Positions 23,913 to 30,879 of a stretch of 34,835 bases of DNA are shown here, in pieces. A program made the translations under genes and the position numbers. Positions within the stretch are counted from its first letter, which is position 1, and every line of letters begins with the position of its first letter. The notes beneath the pieces were generated by a model that worked only from the letters and a program-made list of their open reading frames with translations, had not been told where the DNA came from and ran no database searches. This stretch comes from Candidatus Microgenomatus auricola (lineage in GTDB: Bacteria > Patescibacteriota > Patescibacteriia > SBBC01): contig SBBC01000058.1 in NCBI GenBank assembly GCA_005239865.1, positions 1 through 34,835 on the forward strand. The letters are read 5' to 3'.

Positions 23913-25351
23913 CGGGCGACCTGACGACCTTGAGCATCGCCGAGATCCGATCGGGCTTGCGCACTCGGGCCTTTGGATGTCGCGAGCTCGTGGACGCGTA
24001 TGCGCAGCAGATTGACCAGCGCGATCATGAGATTCAGAGTTTTCTTCATCTTGACTTGAAGAGCGCGGCCGAAGCCGCTGACGAACTCGATCGAAAGCTT
24101 GGCCGCCGCGAAGACCTCCCGGCTCTGGCCGGCGTGGTGGCGGCGGTTAAGGACAACATTGCGGTCAGGGGCATGCCGGCGACCGCCGGGTCAAAAATCC
24201 TGGAGGGCTATGCCCCGCCGTACGAAGCGACGGTGGTGGCGCGGCTGCGAAGAGCCGGTGCGATCATCATCGGCAAAACCAACCTCGACGAGTTCGCCAT
24301 GGGTGCGTCAACCGAACACTCGGCGTTCCAGGCCACCAAGAATCCTCATGATCCTTCGCGCGTTCCCGGCGGTTCTTCCGGCGGATCAGCCGCGGCCGTC
24401 GCCGCCGGAATGTGTACAGTCGCGCTCGGCTCGGATACCGGCGGTTCGGTCCGACAGCCAGCCGCGTTCTGCGGTCTCGTCGGCATGCGTCCAACCTACG
24501 GTTCCGTCAGCCGCTACGGTTTAATCGCGCTGGCCTCGTCGATGGACGTGATCGGTCCGTTTGCGCGGACGGTGGCCGATGCGCGGGCGGTCCTGGCGGT
24601 CATGAGTGGTTATGATCCGGCCGACGCGACCACCCTTCCGCACCACGAAGTCGCAGCCGCAGAAACAACCGCGCTGAACATCAACCAGGTCAGGGTGGGC
24701 GTTCCCAGGGAATATCAGGAGGGCGAGATCAGCCCGGAGGTGCGGCATGGGTTTGAACAGGCGCTCACCGCCCTGAAACAAGCGGGTGCGAGCACTCTTG
24801 ATGTTTCCCTCCCCATGACCTCGTCGGCCGTGCCTACCTACTACATTATTACGCCGGCCGAAGCGTCGTCGAACCTGGCGCGCTACGACGGTATCCGCTT
24901 CGGTCAGCCAGCGGACATTGACCTCGGGCACCACACCGCTTACGCCCGACTCCGGGCCGAGCGGTTCGGGTCGGAACCGCAGCGGCGGTTGCTGCTCGGC
25001 ACCTTTACGCTCTCGGCCGGCTACGCCGATCGCTACTACCACCGCGCCCAGCGCGTGCGGACGCTCATCCGTCAGGATTTTGTGAACGCCTTTGAGCGGT
25101 GCGACGTCCTCCTGACCCCGACCACGCCGACACCGGCCTTTCCGCTCGGCAGCGTGGTTGATCCCGTGGCGATGTATCGCCAGGATATCTTCCTGTCGGC
25201 CGCCAGTTTAGCTGGCGTGCCGGCGATTTCGGTGCCGGTGCCGACTTCGGGTTTGCCGGTCGGCGTCCAGCTCATCGCCAAGCAGCAGGACGACGACCGC
25301 CTGTTGGCAATGGCGCGTCATCTGGCCGAGCGGCTGGCGGGGCGGGGATGA
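23909..25351 (+). CDS. gatA: GatA, Asp/Glu-tRNA amidotransferase subunit A
   Basis: 480 residues, full length. The amidase-signature triad is present as Lys81 (VAAVKDN), Ser156 (GGSSGGSAAAVAAG) and Ser180 (GSDTGGSVRQPAAFCG), the same spacing as in characterised GatA proteins. GatA releases ammonia from glutamine (or asparagine) for use by GatB in amidating misacylated tRNA. gatB is not in this window and must be elsewhere in the genome if the enzyme is complete. The gene overlaps gatC by 4 nt and ends about 50 nt before the next promoter-linked unit. Confidence 0.97.
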   Translation: MTGDLTTLSIAEIRSGLRTRAFGCRELVDAYAQQIDQRDHEIQSFLHLDLKSAAEAADELDRKLGRREDLPALAGVVAAVKDNIAVRGMPATAGSKILEGYAPPYEATVVARLRRAGAIIIGKTNLDEFAMGASTEHSAFQATKNPHDPSRVPGGSSGGSAAAVAAGMCTVALGSDTGGSVRQPAAFCGLVGMRPTYGSVSRYGLIALASSMDVIGPFARTVADARAVLAVMSGYDPADATTLPHHEVAAAETTALNINQVRVGVPREYQEGEISPEVRHGFEQALTALKQAGASTLDVSLPMTSSAVPTYYIITPAEASSNLARYDGIRFGQPADIDLGHHTAYARLRAERFGSEPQRRLLLGTFTLSAGYADRYYHRAQRVRTLIRQDFVNAFERCDVLLTPTTPTPAFPLGSVVDPVAMYRQDIFLSAASLAGVPAISVPVPTSGLPVGVQLIAKQQDDDRLLAMARHLAERLAGRG

Positions 25352-25356
25352 CGAGA

Positions 25357-25385
25357 TTGCCGACGCCGGACATTCATGCTAAAAT
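25357..25385 (+). promoter_or_regulatory. Promoter of the response regulator / ndk unit
   Basis: TTGCCG (25357-25362) and TAAAAT (25380-25385) are 17 bp apart, with TG at 25377-25378. A transcription start near 25392 would leave a leader of about 12 nt before the ATG at 25404. Confidence 0.55.
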
Positions 25386-25403
25386 GCCAGCCGGGAATTG
25401 TGT

Positions 25404-25787
25404 ATGACGAAGAAAACGAAAATTCTCATTGTTGAAGACGAACGGATGCTGGCCGACATGTACGGGACGAAGTTCACGATGGACGGGTTCGAGATAGTCA
25501 AGGCCTACGACGGGGCGGAGGGATTGGAGAAAGCCCGGGCGGAACTCCCCGACTTCATCCTGCTCGACATCATCATGCCGAAACTTGACGGCTTCTCGGT
25601 CCTAAAAGAATTGCGGAGCGACCCGAAGCTGAAGAATACGCCGGTCCTGATGCTGACGAACCTCGGCCAGGACGACGACATCAAGAAGGGGAAAGAACTC
25701 GGCGCCGAGGATTACTTCGTGAAGTCAAATCACACCCCGGCCGACGTGGTGGTGAAAGTCAGGGAACTCTTGGCCAAGCCGAGGTAA
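25404..25787 (+). CDS. Stand-alone receiver-domain response regulator
   Basis: 127 residues from ATG 25404; a TTG 6 nt upstream is less likely. A single REC domain with VEDE acidic pair, phospho-acceptor Asp55 in ILLDIIMPKLDGF, the LTNLGQ switch segment and the conserved Lys in YFVKSNH. There is no output domain. It shares motifs such as LTNLGQ and ADMYGTKF/AGMYVTKF with the pilus-operon regulator at 12014, so the two are paralogues and could share a kinase or compete for one. It is followed 5 nt later by ndk, an arrangement with no obvious functional link. Confidence 0.9.
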   Translation: MTKKTKILIVEDERMLADMYGTKFTMDGFEIVKAYDGAEGLEKARAELPDFILLDIIMPKLDGFSVLKELRSDPKLKNTPVLMLTNLGQDDDIKKGKELGAEDYFVKSNHTPADVVVKVRELLAKPR

Positions 25788-25792
25788 GGTCC

Positions 25793-26419
25793 ATGGCGAA
25801 ACGGCGAACGTTGATTCGGGCGACCGACCGGGCGCACCCCCATCAGGAGCGGACGCTCGTTTTGGTCAAGCCGGACGGGGTCAAGCGCGGGCTGGTCGGC
25901 GAGGCGATCAAGCGCTTTGAACAGCGCGGTTTGAAGCTGATCGCCCTGAAGATGATCGCCCCGGGCGCAAAGAAATTCCACGACCATTATCCAAAGGAGC
26001 AGGCCTGGATCGCCCGACTTGGCGAGAAGACGCTCTCGAGTTTCCAGAAGTACGGGCTCGATCCGAAGAAAATGCTCGGCACGGACGACCCGCAGGTGAT
26101 CGGGCCGCAGGTCCGAACCTGGATCATCGAGTACATGACCAGCGGACCGGTGGCGGTGATGGTGATCGAGGGCGTTCACGCCATCGACATGGTGCGGAAG
26201 ATCGTCGGCCCGACCCTACCCAACATGGCTGAAATGGGGACGTTCCGCGGCGACTACTCGGTCGACTCCCCGACTTTGGCGAACGTCAACCAGCGCGCAA
26301 TCCGCAACCTCATCCATGCCTCGGAAAATGCCGCTGAAGCGCGGCACGAGATCAACCACTGGTTTACACCGGAAGAACTGCATGACTACAAACGGGCCGA
26401 AGAAGACGTCATGTTTTAA
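25793..26419 (+). CDS. ndk: Nucleoside diphosphate kinase, long form
   Basis: 208 residues, against about 140 in most bacteria. The core is clear: ERTLVLVKPDGVKRGLVGE near the N-terminus, GPVAVMVIEG, VGPTLPNMAEMGTFRGDY, and the active site NLIHASE with the phospho-accepting His175. The extra length is an N-terminal tail of about 17 residues and an insertion after the KMIAPGAKKFHDHY helix (about 75-105), replacing the short Kpn-loop approach. It exchanges gamma-phosphate between NTPs and NDPs. GAGG 10 nt upstream may serve as Shine-Dalgarno. It is the last gene of the short regulator-ndk unit. Confidence 0.94.
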   Translation: MAKRRTLIRATDRAHPHQERTLVLVKPDGVKRGLVGEAIKRFEQRGLKLIALKMIAPGAKKFHDHYPKEQAWIARLGEKTLSSFQKYGLDPKKMLGTDDPQVIGPQVRTWIIEYMTSGPVAVMVIEGVHAIDMVRKIVGPTLPNMAEMGTFRGDYSVDSPTLANVNQRAIRNLIHASENAAEARHEINHWFTPEELHDYKRAEEDVMF

Positions 26420-26449
26420 CCCGCTGTCAGGCATCAAGCGCTGTCAACG

Positions 26450-26478
26450 TTGACAAAGATATTCTGGGCGTATAAACT
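26450..26478 (+). promoter_or_regulatory. Promoter of the candidate non-coding RNA
   Basis: Perfect TTGACA (26450-26455), 17 bp spacer, then TAAACT (26473-26478). A TATAAA two bases earlier gives a 15-bp spacer as an alternative. Transcription would start near 26485. Confidence 0.5.
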
Positions 26479-26796
26479 GGAAGTTGAACGGGAATTATCC
26501 ACATGCAGAACTTTTCTTGGAAGTCGTTAATTGGAAAGTCTATCGTCATTAAGACCGTTTTTGCTGCAGCTTGAGCCAGTGAGGTAGCAACCATCAGATA
26601 ACACCCTCGCTGGCGCACTACAAGCCAGCGAATTTCGTTCATCATCGTGCGGATTTACACCTCGCGCAGGAGCAACCGAATGGTGGCGCCCCTGCACGAG
26701 ATGCAAGCCCGTACCGCCATGACTGCTCGCAATCTCCACACCAGTATCTTCACGATTTTCTTCCACATCCGAGGAGAGCGGTTTGCCATGACCAGC

Positions 26797-26824
26797 AGTC
26801 GGTAGTCGGAGGTCAGAAGTCAGA
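26797..26824. repeat. Heptamer tandem repeat
   Basis: Four 7-bp units in phase: AGTCGGT, AGTCGGA, GGTCAGA, AGTCAGA. Same period as the arrays in the pilus region but a different unit sequence. Confidence 0.6.
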
Positions 26825-26839
26825 ACAGTCCGATCAGCG

Positions 26840-26881
26840 CAAACCCCCTCTCCCAGAACGGCCGAGGGGTTTGATGTTTTT
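26840..26881 (+). terminator. Intrinsic terminator of the candidate RNA
   Basis: CAAACCCC (26840-26847) pairs with GGGGTTTG (26866-26873), followed by ATGTTTTT. The stem can extend inward through CTC/GAG. Confidence 0.65.
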
Positions 26882-26930
26882 CTCAAAGAAGCGTTCATTG
26901 ACAACCACCACCCAACTGGAGGGACCAAAA

Positions 26931-27122
26931 ATGGTTCTCGAAGAAAGGGATGTTCAGCGAGAGTTCCGGCGTTCGCTCATGAATACGACAACCTTGCTCG
27001 GGATGTTTCGTCACCGTTTTGAGGGCTCACTCGACGGCGATACCCATGTGCTGTTGGTCGAACTCGAGCAAGCCCTGCAGCCGGTGCACGACCGTCTCAA
27101 CACCCTTCATCTCCGGAGGTGA
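26931..27122 (+). CDS. Small hypothetical protein, first of a coupled pair
   Basis: 63 residues from ATG 26931, chosen because GGAGGG lies 7 nt upstream, one of the better Shine-Dalgarno sites in the window. It is predicted largely helical (REFRRSLMNTTTLLGMFRHRF, LLVELEQALQPVHDRLNTL), with no signal, membrane segment or known motif. Its TGA is part of the GGAGGTGA Shine-Dalgarno of the next gene, so the two are translationally coupled. The arrangement resembles small two-gene modules such as toxin-antitoxin pairs, but nothing in the sequences supports that. I see no clear promoter between the upstream terminator and this gene. Confidence 0.65.
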   Translation: MVLEERDVQREFRRSLMNTTTLLGMFRHRFEGSLDGDTHVLLVELEQALQPVHDRLNTLHLRR

Positions 27123-27126
27123 CCAC

Positions 27127-27363
27127 ATGAAAAGCGTGCTGGAGAAAACGCTCCACGCCAATCTCGTCGCTTCGGCCGAGGCGTTCGAGTCGGCGCTCGG
27201 AGAAGTGCTCGACGTTCCGGGGGAATCGGCCTCGCCAAAACTCCGGGCTTCGGCGCGACTTCTGCAGAGCGATGTCAAGGCCTTTCGCCTGTATCTCGAA
27301 CAGCAGGTCGAGACGATCGCGGTCTCCGCCACCGTCCCGTCAGCCCGTCCCTGGATTGGCTAG
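27127..27363 (+). CDS. Small hypothetical helical protein, second of a coupled pair
   Basis: 78 residues. The start at 27127 has a near-perfect Shine-Dalgarno (GGAGGTGA, 27115-27122) that overlaps the preceding stop codon. The sequence is helical and acidic to neutral (LEKTLHANLVASAEAFESALGE, LRASARLLQSDVKAFRLYLE), with a short Pro/Trp tail. There is no known domain, signal or membrane segment. A terminator-like hairpin follows at 27430-27466. Partner of the 63-residue protein just upstream; function unknown. Confidence 0.7.
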   Translation: MKSVLEKTLHANLVASAEAFESALGEVLDVPGESASPKLRASARLLQSDVKAFRLYLEQQVETIAVSATVPSARPWIG

Positions 27364-27429
27364 GCGGCACCATCGACCGGGACGATTGCCCGCCGCCAGC
27401 GGCGTCATGCCACCGCGGCCGCACCTTTC

Positions 27430-27466
27430 AGCCACTGACTCTTTGAGGAGGGTTGGTGGCTTTTTA
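27430..27466 (+). terminator. Terminator after the small gene pair
   Basis: AGCCAC (27430-27435) pairs with GTGGCT (27456-27461), followed by TTTTAT. The loop of about 20 nt is long, but the T-run is good. Confidence 0.6.
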
Positions 27467-27470
27467 TACT

Positions 27471-27560
27471 CCTCCCCTCATCAGAGGGGAGGGGAGCCAG
27501 AGACCGCGAGTTCCGAGCGGTCTCGGCGGAGAGGGGTTTCTCATCCCCCTTTCCAAGGGG
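27471..27560. repeat. Cluster of three GC-rich hairpins (REP/MITE-like)
   Basis: Three hairpins follow one another: CCTCCCCTC with GAGGGGAGG (27471-27492), GAGACCGC with GCGGTCTC (27500-27524) and CCCCTT with AAGGGG (27546-27560). The outer GGGGAGGGGAG motif occurs in both flanking hairpins. It lies in the gene-free stretch 27364-27780 before the tRNA. No transposase is nearby. I see nothing else certain in that stretch except an isolated extended -10 (TGTTATACT, 27600-27608). Confidence 0.55.
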
Positions 27561-27780
27561 AGGGGAGGCGGACAGGGGTATATTCCCTTCCGTTACACGT
27601 GTTATACTACCTCCCGCTCTCCGTCGCTCCTTGTATCATCATTCTCTACCCATTCCTTCGGAGCCCTAGATCGCCGTGTCCCGTGGGATGCGGTTGCGGG
27701 CTAAGCCCGACTGTGAGCCACGGGCATATCAGCCGGGACGTACAATCCGGAGAATGTGGTCGGGAGCATCGGAGCAGCAT

Positions 27781-27856
27781 CGGGGTATGGCGCAGTTGGT
27801 AGCGCGCATGCATGGGGTGCATGAGGTCCGGGGTTCGAGTCCCCGTACCCCGACCA
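27781..27856 (+). tRNA. tRNA-Pro (anticodon GGG), CCA encoded
   Basis: 76 nt folding into a full cloverleaf: acceptor CGGGGTA with TACCCCG, D arm GCGC/GCGC with loop AGTTGGTA, anticodon stem CATGC/GCATG with loop ATGGGGT (anticodon GGG), 5-nt variable loop, T arm CGGGG/CCCCG with loop TTCGAGT, discriminator A and encoded CCA. C1-G72 with A73 is the bacterial proline identity pattern. A32 and U38 in the anticodon loop are the pair known to be conserved in tRNA-Pro(GGG), which supports the identity. It reads CCC and CCU codons. Confidence 0.96.
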
Positions 27857-28222
27857 GCGACTTTCAAAAATGGGTTCGACCTGTCCCGCACTTGCGACCC
27901 CCGATCCGGTCGGGGGATAGTGCGGGGTAAAAATTCCCCCTAAAGCCCCCCGGAGTTTACCCTGCCGGATGGCGGGGCCCGCCCGCAGGCTAGATTTCCC
28001 CTTCTCCGGCAGAGCCGGATCCGGCTTCGCCGGAAAAAAGGTTCGCGCAGCGTTCAATAAATTCGACCAATCAAAACGTATGGTGATGGATTGGATTATC
28101 TGGTGTCTTTTTAGACTGGGAACGCTCTTGACACTTACTAACCTTCAGGGTTAGGTAACTATCGTCTTCCCTTGGCCCTTGTCCGGCTATGGCACACGGT
28201 CAGGCGCTCAAGGGCGGATTCC
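27857..28222. repeat. Intergenic stretch with several strong palindromes
   Basis: No gene seen. A two-part hairpin at 27885-27926 (CCCGCAC/GTGCGGG outside, CCCCCGA/TCGGGGG inside) lies just after the tRNA and may help end or process its transcript, but no T-run follows. Two tandem perfect hairpins, TCCGGC-AGA-GCCGGA (28005-28019) and TCCGGC-TTC-GCCGGA (28020-28034), come next. A TTGACA (28128-28133) precedes a small CTAACC/GGTTAG hairpin and could be part of the promoter of the next gene, but no clear -10 follows. Confidence 0.5.
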
Positions 28223-28519
28223 ATGTGGACGGTTCTTTTCACCGGCCTGACGGTACTGATGTTCGTCCGGAGCGTGAGTACGCTCGGCCTGACGTTCTGG
28301 GAGCGGTGGCGGCTGCCCACCAACCGAGGCCGGCGGAGCTACGTTCTCGAGCCCATCTGGCGGCGCGGGGTGTACGTCACGGTCGGCGGGTTTCTTCTCC
28401 TTTTCTACGGCCTCATCACCAGCGTCATCCAGAAACAACAGATCGTCGGAGTGATGGTCGCCGCCATTCTCGTATTTGGTCTGACCACGAATTTCCTGGG
28501 GCGGACGAGAAATTCGTAG
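28223..28519 (+). CDS. Small integral membrane protein
   Basis: 98 residues from ATG 28223; a TTG at 28172 would add 17 residues of unlikely sequence. Three hydrophobic segments are visible (about 2-22, 50-70 and 75-93), separated by a basic loop (WERWRLPTNRGRRSYVLEPIWRRG). There is no recognised domain. GGGCGGA a few bases upstream could be a weak Shine-Dalgarno. It is followed by a bidirectional terminator at 28601-28646. The gene stands alone, so context does not suggest a function. Confidence 0.65.
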   Translation: MWTVLFTGLTVLMFVRSVSTLGLTFWERWRLPTNRGRRSYVLEPIWRRGVYVTVGGFLLLFYGLITSVIQKQQIVGVMVAAILVFGLTTNFLGRTRNS

Positions 28520-28600
28520 CAGTAATTCCGCACCAGATTGCCGATCTTGTCTGACGAAGCCCGCTCCGGCTTCCTCGGAAAAGATCGGTTTTTTATTCCA

Positions 28601-28648
28601 AAAACCCGCGCCATCCCCGACTGGATCGGGGACTGGTACGGGTTTTCG
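28601..28648. terminator. Bidirectional terminator between convergent genes
   Basis: AAAACCCG (28601-28608) pairs with CGGGTTTT (28639-28646), with inner stems CCA/TGG and CCCCGA/TCGGGG. A T-run follows on both strands (TTTTCG forward, TTTTTGG reverse). It serves the membrane protein gene on the plus strand and the RRM gene on the minus strand. Confidence 0.75.
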
Positions 28649-28655
28649 TTGGTTC

Positions 28656-28991
28656 TTAGAAGCGGTCTTGACCGCCGCCGAAGCCACCCCCACCGCGACC
28701 ACCGCGGAAACCGCCGCCACCACCCCGTCGGGGCGGGCGATCGGTCATTGGGCGGGCTTCGTTCACCTTGATGGCGCGACCGTCAAGCTCTTTCCCATCC
28801 CACATCGAGATGGCGGCTTGGGCCTCGTCGTCGCTGCCCATTTCCACGAAGCCGAAGCCCCGGGAACGGCCGGACATTTTGTCCATGATCACCGAAGCGG
28901 AGACCACGGTGCCGGCTTGAGCGAACGCCTGCTTCAGACCATCGTCGGTGGTGTTGTAGGACAACCCGCCGACGTATAACTTTGTTGCCAT
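28656..28991 (-). CDS. RRM-domain RNA-binding protein with Gly-rich tail
   Basis: 111 residues from the ATG at 28991. One RRM: RNP2 KLYVGGLSY near the N-terminus, RNP1 RGFGFVEM near residue 45, and the helix DDEAQAAISMWDGKELDGRAIKVNEARP. The tail after about residue 88 is Arg/Gly-rich (RRGGGGGFRGGRGGGGFGGG), as in the small glycine-rich RNA-binding proteins of cyanobacteria and other bacteria, which often respond to cold. A longer frame upstream lacks any RRM features, so the ATG before TKLYVGG is the true start. The predicted promoter gives a 5-prime leader of about 120 nt, which could carry regulation. It binds single-stranded RNA; targets are unknown. Confidence 0.92.
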   Translation of the reverse strand: MATKLYVGGLSYNTTDDGLKQAFAQAGTVVSASVIMDKMSGRSRGFGFVEMGSDDEAQAAISMWDGKELDGRAIKVNEARPMTDRPPRRGGGGGFRGGRGGGGFGGGQDRF

Positions 28992-29118
28992 GAGACGAAC
29001 GTGCTTACTTGATAGATGTAGGGCGACCTTCTCGTAGCTCGCCCCCACCTGAGCGCGTCTCCATTCGTCGAATGGCGTCGTCCCAAGCAGGCAAACTAAC
29101 CGAGCACCTACTACGGAC

Positions 29119-29147
29119 AGACTACATGATGCTTGCTTTTTTGGCAA
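29119..29147 (-). promoter_or_regulatory. Possible promoter of the RRM gene
   Basis: On the minus strand TTGCCA (29147-29142) and TAGTCT (29124-29119) are 17 bp apart. The implied leader of about 120 nt contains a hairpin CCATTC-GTC-GAATGG (forward coordinates 29061-29075). Confidence 0.35.
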
Positions 29148-29191
29148 GGGCCACAAGAGATCGCGGAGGTCGTGGAGGAATTGTCGTGTCG

Positions 29192-29200
29192 TGCTACACT
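29192..29200 (+). promoter_or_regulatory. Extended -10 of the acetyltransferase operon (leaderless type)
   Basis: TG-C-TACACT (29192-29200) is followed by exactly 6 nt and the ATG at 29207. There is no convincing -35. Confidence 0.5.
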
Positions 29201-29206
29201 TCCAGC

Positions 29207-29731
29207 ATGATCCCGATACTTCGTAGCACCAAGTTTGTCTTGCGCCCTTTTCGTCAGAGCGACGCACGCTCGCTTGCAGCTCACATTCATGACCGTGAGA
29301 TAGCTCGAAACACCGCCAACATCCCGTATCCGTACACGCTCAAGGACGCGCGGCGGTGGCTGGAAAAAACCATCAAGGACATGCAGGAGCGGCGGCCGAA
29401 GAACGTGAACTTCGCGATCCTCGTTGATCGGGGTGTCGTCGGTGGGATCGGATTGCATAACATCAAACACGCCCACAAAGCCGAGATCGGCTATTGGCTG
29501 GCGAGGCCGTACTGGGGTCAAGGCATTATGACGCAGGCGGTCCGTCTCGTGATGCGGTACGGCTTTCACCGTTTCAAGCTCAAACGGATTTTCGCGTTCA
29601 CGTTTCCTTGGAACAAAGGCTCGCAGCGGGTGTTGCTCAAAGCCGGCTTCAGACGCGAAGGGTTACTCAAAAAGAACGTCAAGAAGGGGAACAAGATTTT
29701 TGACAGTCTGATCTATGCCAAGGTGAGGTAG
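29207..29731 (+). CDS. GNAT N-acetyltransferase (RimJ/RimL type)
   Basis: 174 residues from ATG 29207. The longer upstream frame overlaps the promoter region and has no family features. The fold is clear: STKFVLRPFRQSDARSLAAH, NFAILVDRGVVGGIGLH, AEIGYWLARPYWGQGIMTQAV (with the acetyl-CoA pyrophosphate loop RPYWGQG), and NKGSQRVLLKAGFRREG, which is typical of ribosomal-protein acetyltransferases RimJ/RimL and related enzymes. It transfers acetyl from acetyl-CoA to an amine; the substrate is not evident. It is first in an operon with tgt (1 nt gap) and the queuosine salvage gene. Confidence 0.9.
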   Translation: MIPILRSTKFVLRPFRQSDARSLAAHIHDREIARNTANIPYPYTLKDARRWLEKTIKDMQERRPKNVNFAILVDRGVVGGIGLHNIKHAHKAEIGYWLARPYWGQGIMTQAVRLVMRYGFHRFKLKRIFAFTFPWNKGSQRVLLKAGFRREGLLKKNVKKGNKIFDSLIYAKVR

Positions 29732-29732
29732 C

Positions 29733-30878
29733 GTGATCGAGTTTCGGCTGTTAAAGAAATCGAAACGGAGCCGCGCTCGCCTGGGAGCACTGAAAACTCC
29801 GCACGGCGTGGTGGAAACTCCGGCTTTCGTCCCTGTGGCAACCCTGGCCAACGTCAAGACGCTGTCGAGCGATGAAGTGCTCCAGACCAAAACGCAGATC
29901 CTGATCGCCAACGCGTATCACCTGCATCTCAAACCGGGTGAGGGCGTGGTCAAACAAGCCGGTGGCTTGCACCGGTTCATGCACTGGCCGAAACCGCTGA
30001 TGACCGACTCCGGTGGGTTTCAGGTGTTCAGTTTGGGGTTTGGGAAAGATCTGGGCGTCGGGAAAATCCTCAAGTACTTTCCGGGACGGAGCGGGGAGAG
30101 CGTTCGTCTCGGCAGCCAGCCCCAACACCTGAAAATCACGGACGAGGGCGTACTCTTCCGTTCACCGTTTGACGGCCAACCCGTATTCCTTGGACCGAAA
30201 GAATCGATCAGGATCCAAGCGGCGCTCGGCGCGGATATCATGTTCACGTTTGACGAATGCACGCCGCCGCTGTCGACCCTGGCCTATGCGAAACAGGCCT
30301 TGGCACGCACGCACCGGTGGGCACAAGCGTGTGTCGACGCGAAGCCAAGCCGGCCGGCGTTGTTCGGTGTCGTCCAGGGATCGCGCTTCAAGGCGCTGCG
30401 GATCGCGAGTGCCAGATTCATCAATGCAGTGGGGGTTGAGGGTTTTGGGATCGGCGGCGATCTCGGATCGAGCAAACAGGCCATGCAGAACATTCTGGGT
30501 TGGGTCATGCCAGAACTCGATGAGCGCAAACCGCGGCATCTCCTTGGCATCGGCTATCTTGAGGACATCGAGTTGATTGTCAAGCAAGGAATTGATCTGT
30601 TCGACTGCACCCTGCCAACGCACTCCGCCCGCCGCGGCCTGGCGTTGACGAGCCGGGGGAGACTGGATCTTGGGAAGCAGCAGTGGTTGAGAGACCACAC
30701 ACCGTTGGACGCTGGCTGCGCATGCCCGGTCTGCGAGCGATACACCCGAAGCTATCTTTCGCATCTCACGCGGGCAAAAGAAATGACCGGCATGAAACTC
30801 CTGACCATGCACAATGTGTTTTTCTTCAACACCTTTGTCGAGCGGATCCGCGTCAAAATCAAGCAGGGGAAACTCTAG
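29733..30878 (+). CDS. tgt: tRNA-guanine transglycosylase
   Basis: 381 residues from GTG 29733, preceded by AAGGTGAGG inside the upstream gene end. The TIM-barrel TGT motifs are complete: LMTDSGGFQVFS (nucleophile/general base region, about 90), FTFDECTP (about 173-180), LFGVVQGS, the nucleophile segment DLFDCTLPTHSARRGLAL, and a zinc site CACPVC with later Cys and His in EMTGMKLLTMHN. The substrate-pocket loop reads GIGGDLGSS. By eye the position of Val233 in the preQ1-specific Zymomonas enzyme is Gly here, as in queuine-using enzymes. TGT exchanges G34 of GUN-anticodon tRNAs for a deazaguanine base. It is followed 1 nt later by the queuosine salvage gene. Confidence 0.96.
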   Translation: MIEFRLLKKSKRSRARLGALKTPHGVVETPAFVPVATLANVKTLSSDEVLQTKTQILIANAYHLHLKPGEGVVKQAGGLHRFMHWPKPLMTDSGGFQVFSLGFGKDLGVGKILKYFPGRSGESVRLGSQPQHLKITDEGVLFRSPFDGQPVFLGPKESIRIQAALGADIMFTFDECTPPLSTLAYAKQALARTHRWAQACVDAKPSRPALFGVVQGSRFKALRIASARFINAVGVEGFGIGGDLGSSKQAMQNILGWVMPELDERKPRHLLGIGYLEDIELIVKQGIDLFDCTLPTHSARRGLALTSRGRLDLGKQQWLRDHTPLDAGCACPVCERYTRSYLSHLTRAKEMTGMKLLTMHNVFFFNTFVERIRVKIKQGKL

Positions 30879-30879
30879 C

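Larger units (their letters stand above)
26485..26881 (+). ncRNA. Candidate non-coding RNA of about 400 nt, class unknown
   Basis: Bracketed by a good promoter and a good intrinsic terminator, with no credible long ORF between. A 7-bp hairpin is visible (CGCTGGC pairing with GCCAGCG around a GCACTACAA loop, about 26608-26630). I looked for and did not find hallmarks of tmRNA (a 3-prime T-arm and CCA end), RNase P RNA (GAGGAAAGUC) or SRP RNA (the GGAA-loop helix), so the class is open. A 23-codon frame (26503-26574) begins near the predicted transcript start and could be a leader peptide instead. Confidence 0.35.
26420..26930. other. Gene-poor region with promoter, structured stretch and terminator
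   Basis: About 510 bp without a convincing protein gene. Long reverse-strand frames exist but look like chance, with no start signal or domain. The forward strand has a promoter (26450-26478) and a terminator (26840-26881), which together bracket a possible non-coding transcript. A heptamer array lies at 26797-26824. Confidence 0.55.

Noticed and set aside
26485-26881. tmRNA, RNase P RNA or SRP RNA in the 26.5-26.9 kb gap
   Set aside because: No T-arm with CCA end, no GAGGAAAGUC/ACAGA core and no SRP GGAA-loop helix could be found; left as an unclassified candidate.
26527-26928. 133-codon reverse-strand frame in the gap after ndk
   Set aside because: No start signal, no domain, and it runs through a forward promoter-terminator unit and a tandem repeat.
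27471-28034. CRISPR array or phage attachment site next to the tRNA
   Set aside because: There are no direct repeats with regular spacers, no cas genes and no integrase; the hairpins are of different sequence and no duplicate of the tRNA 3-prime end was seen.
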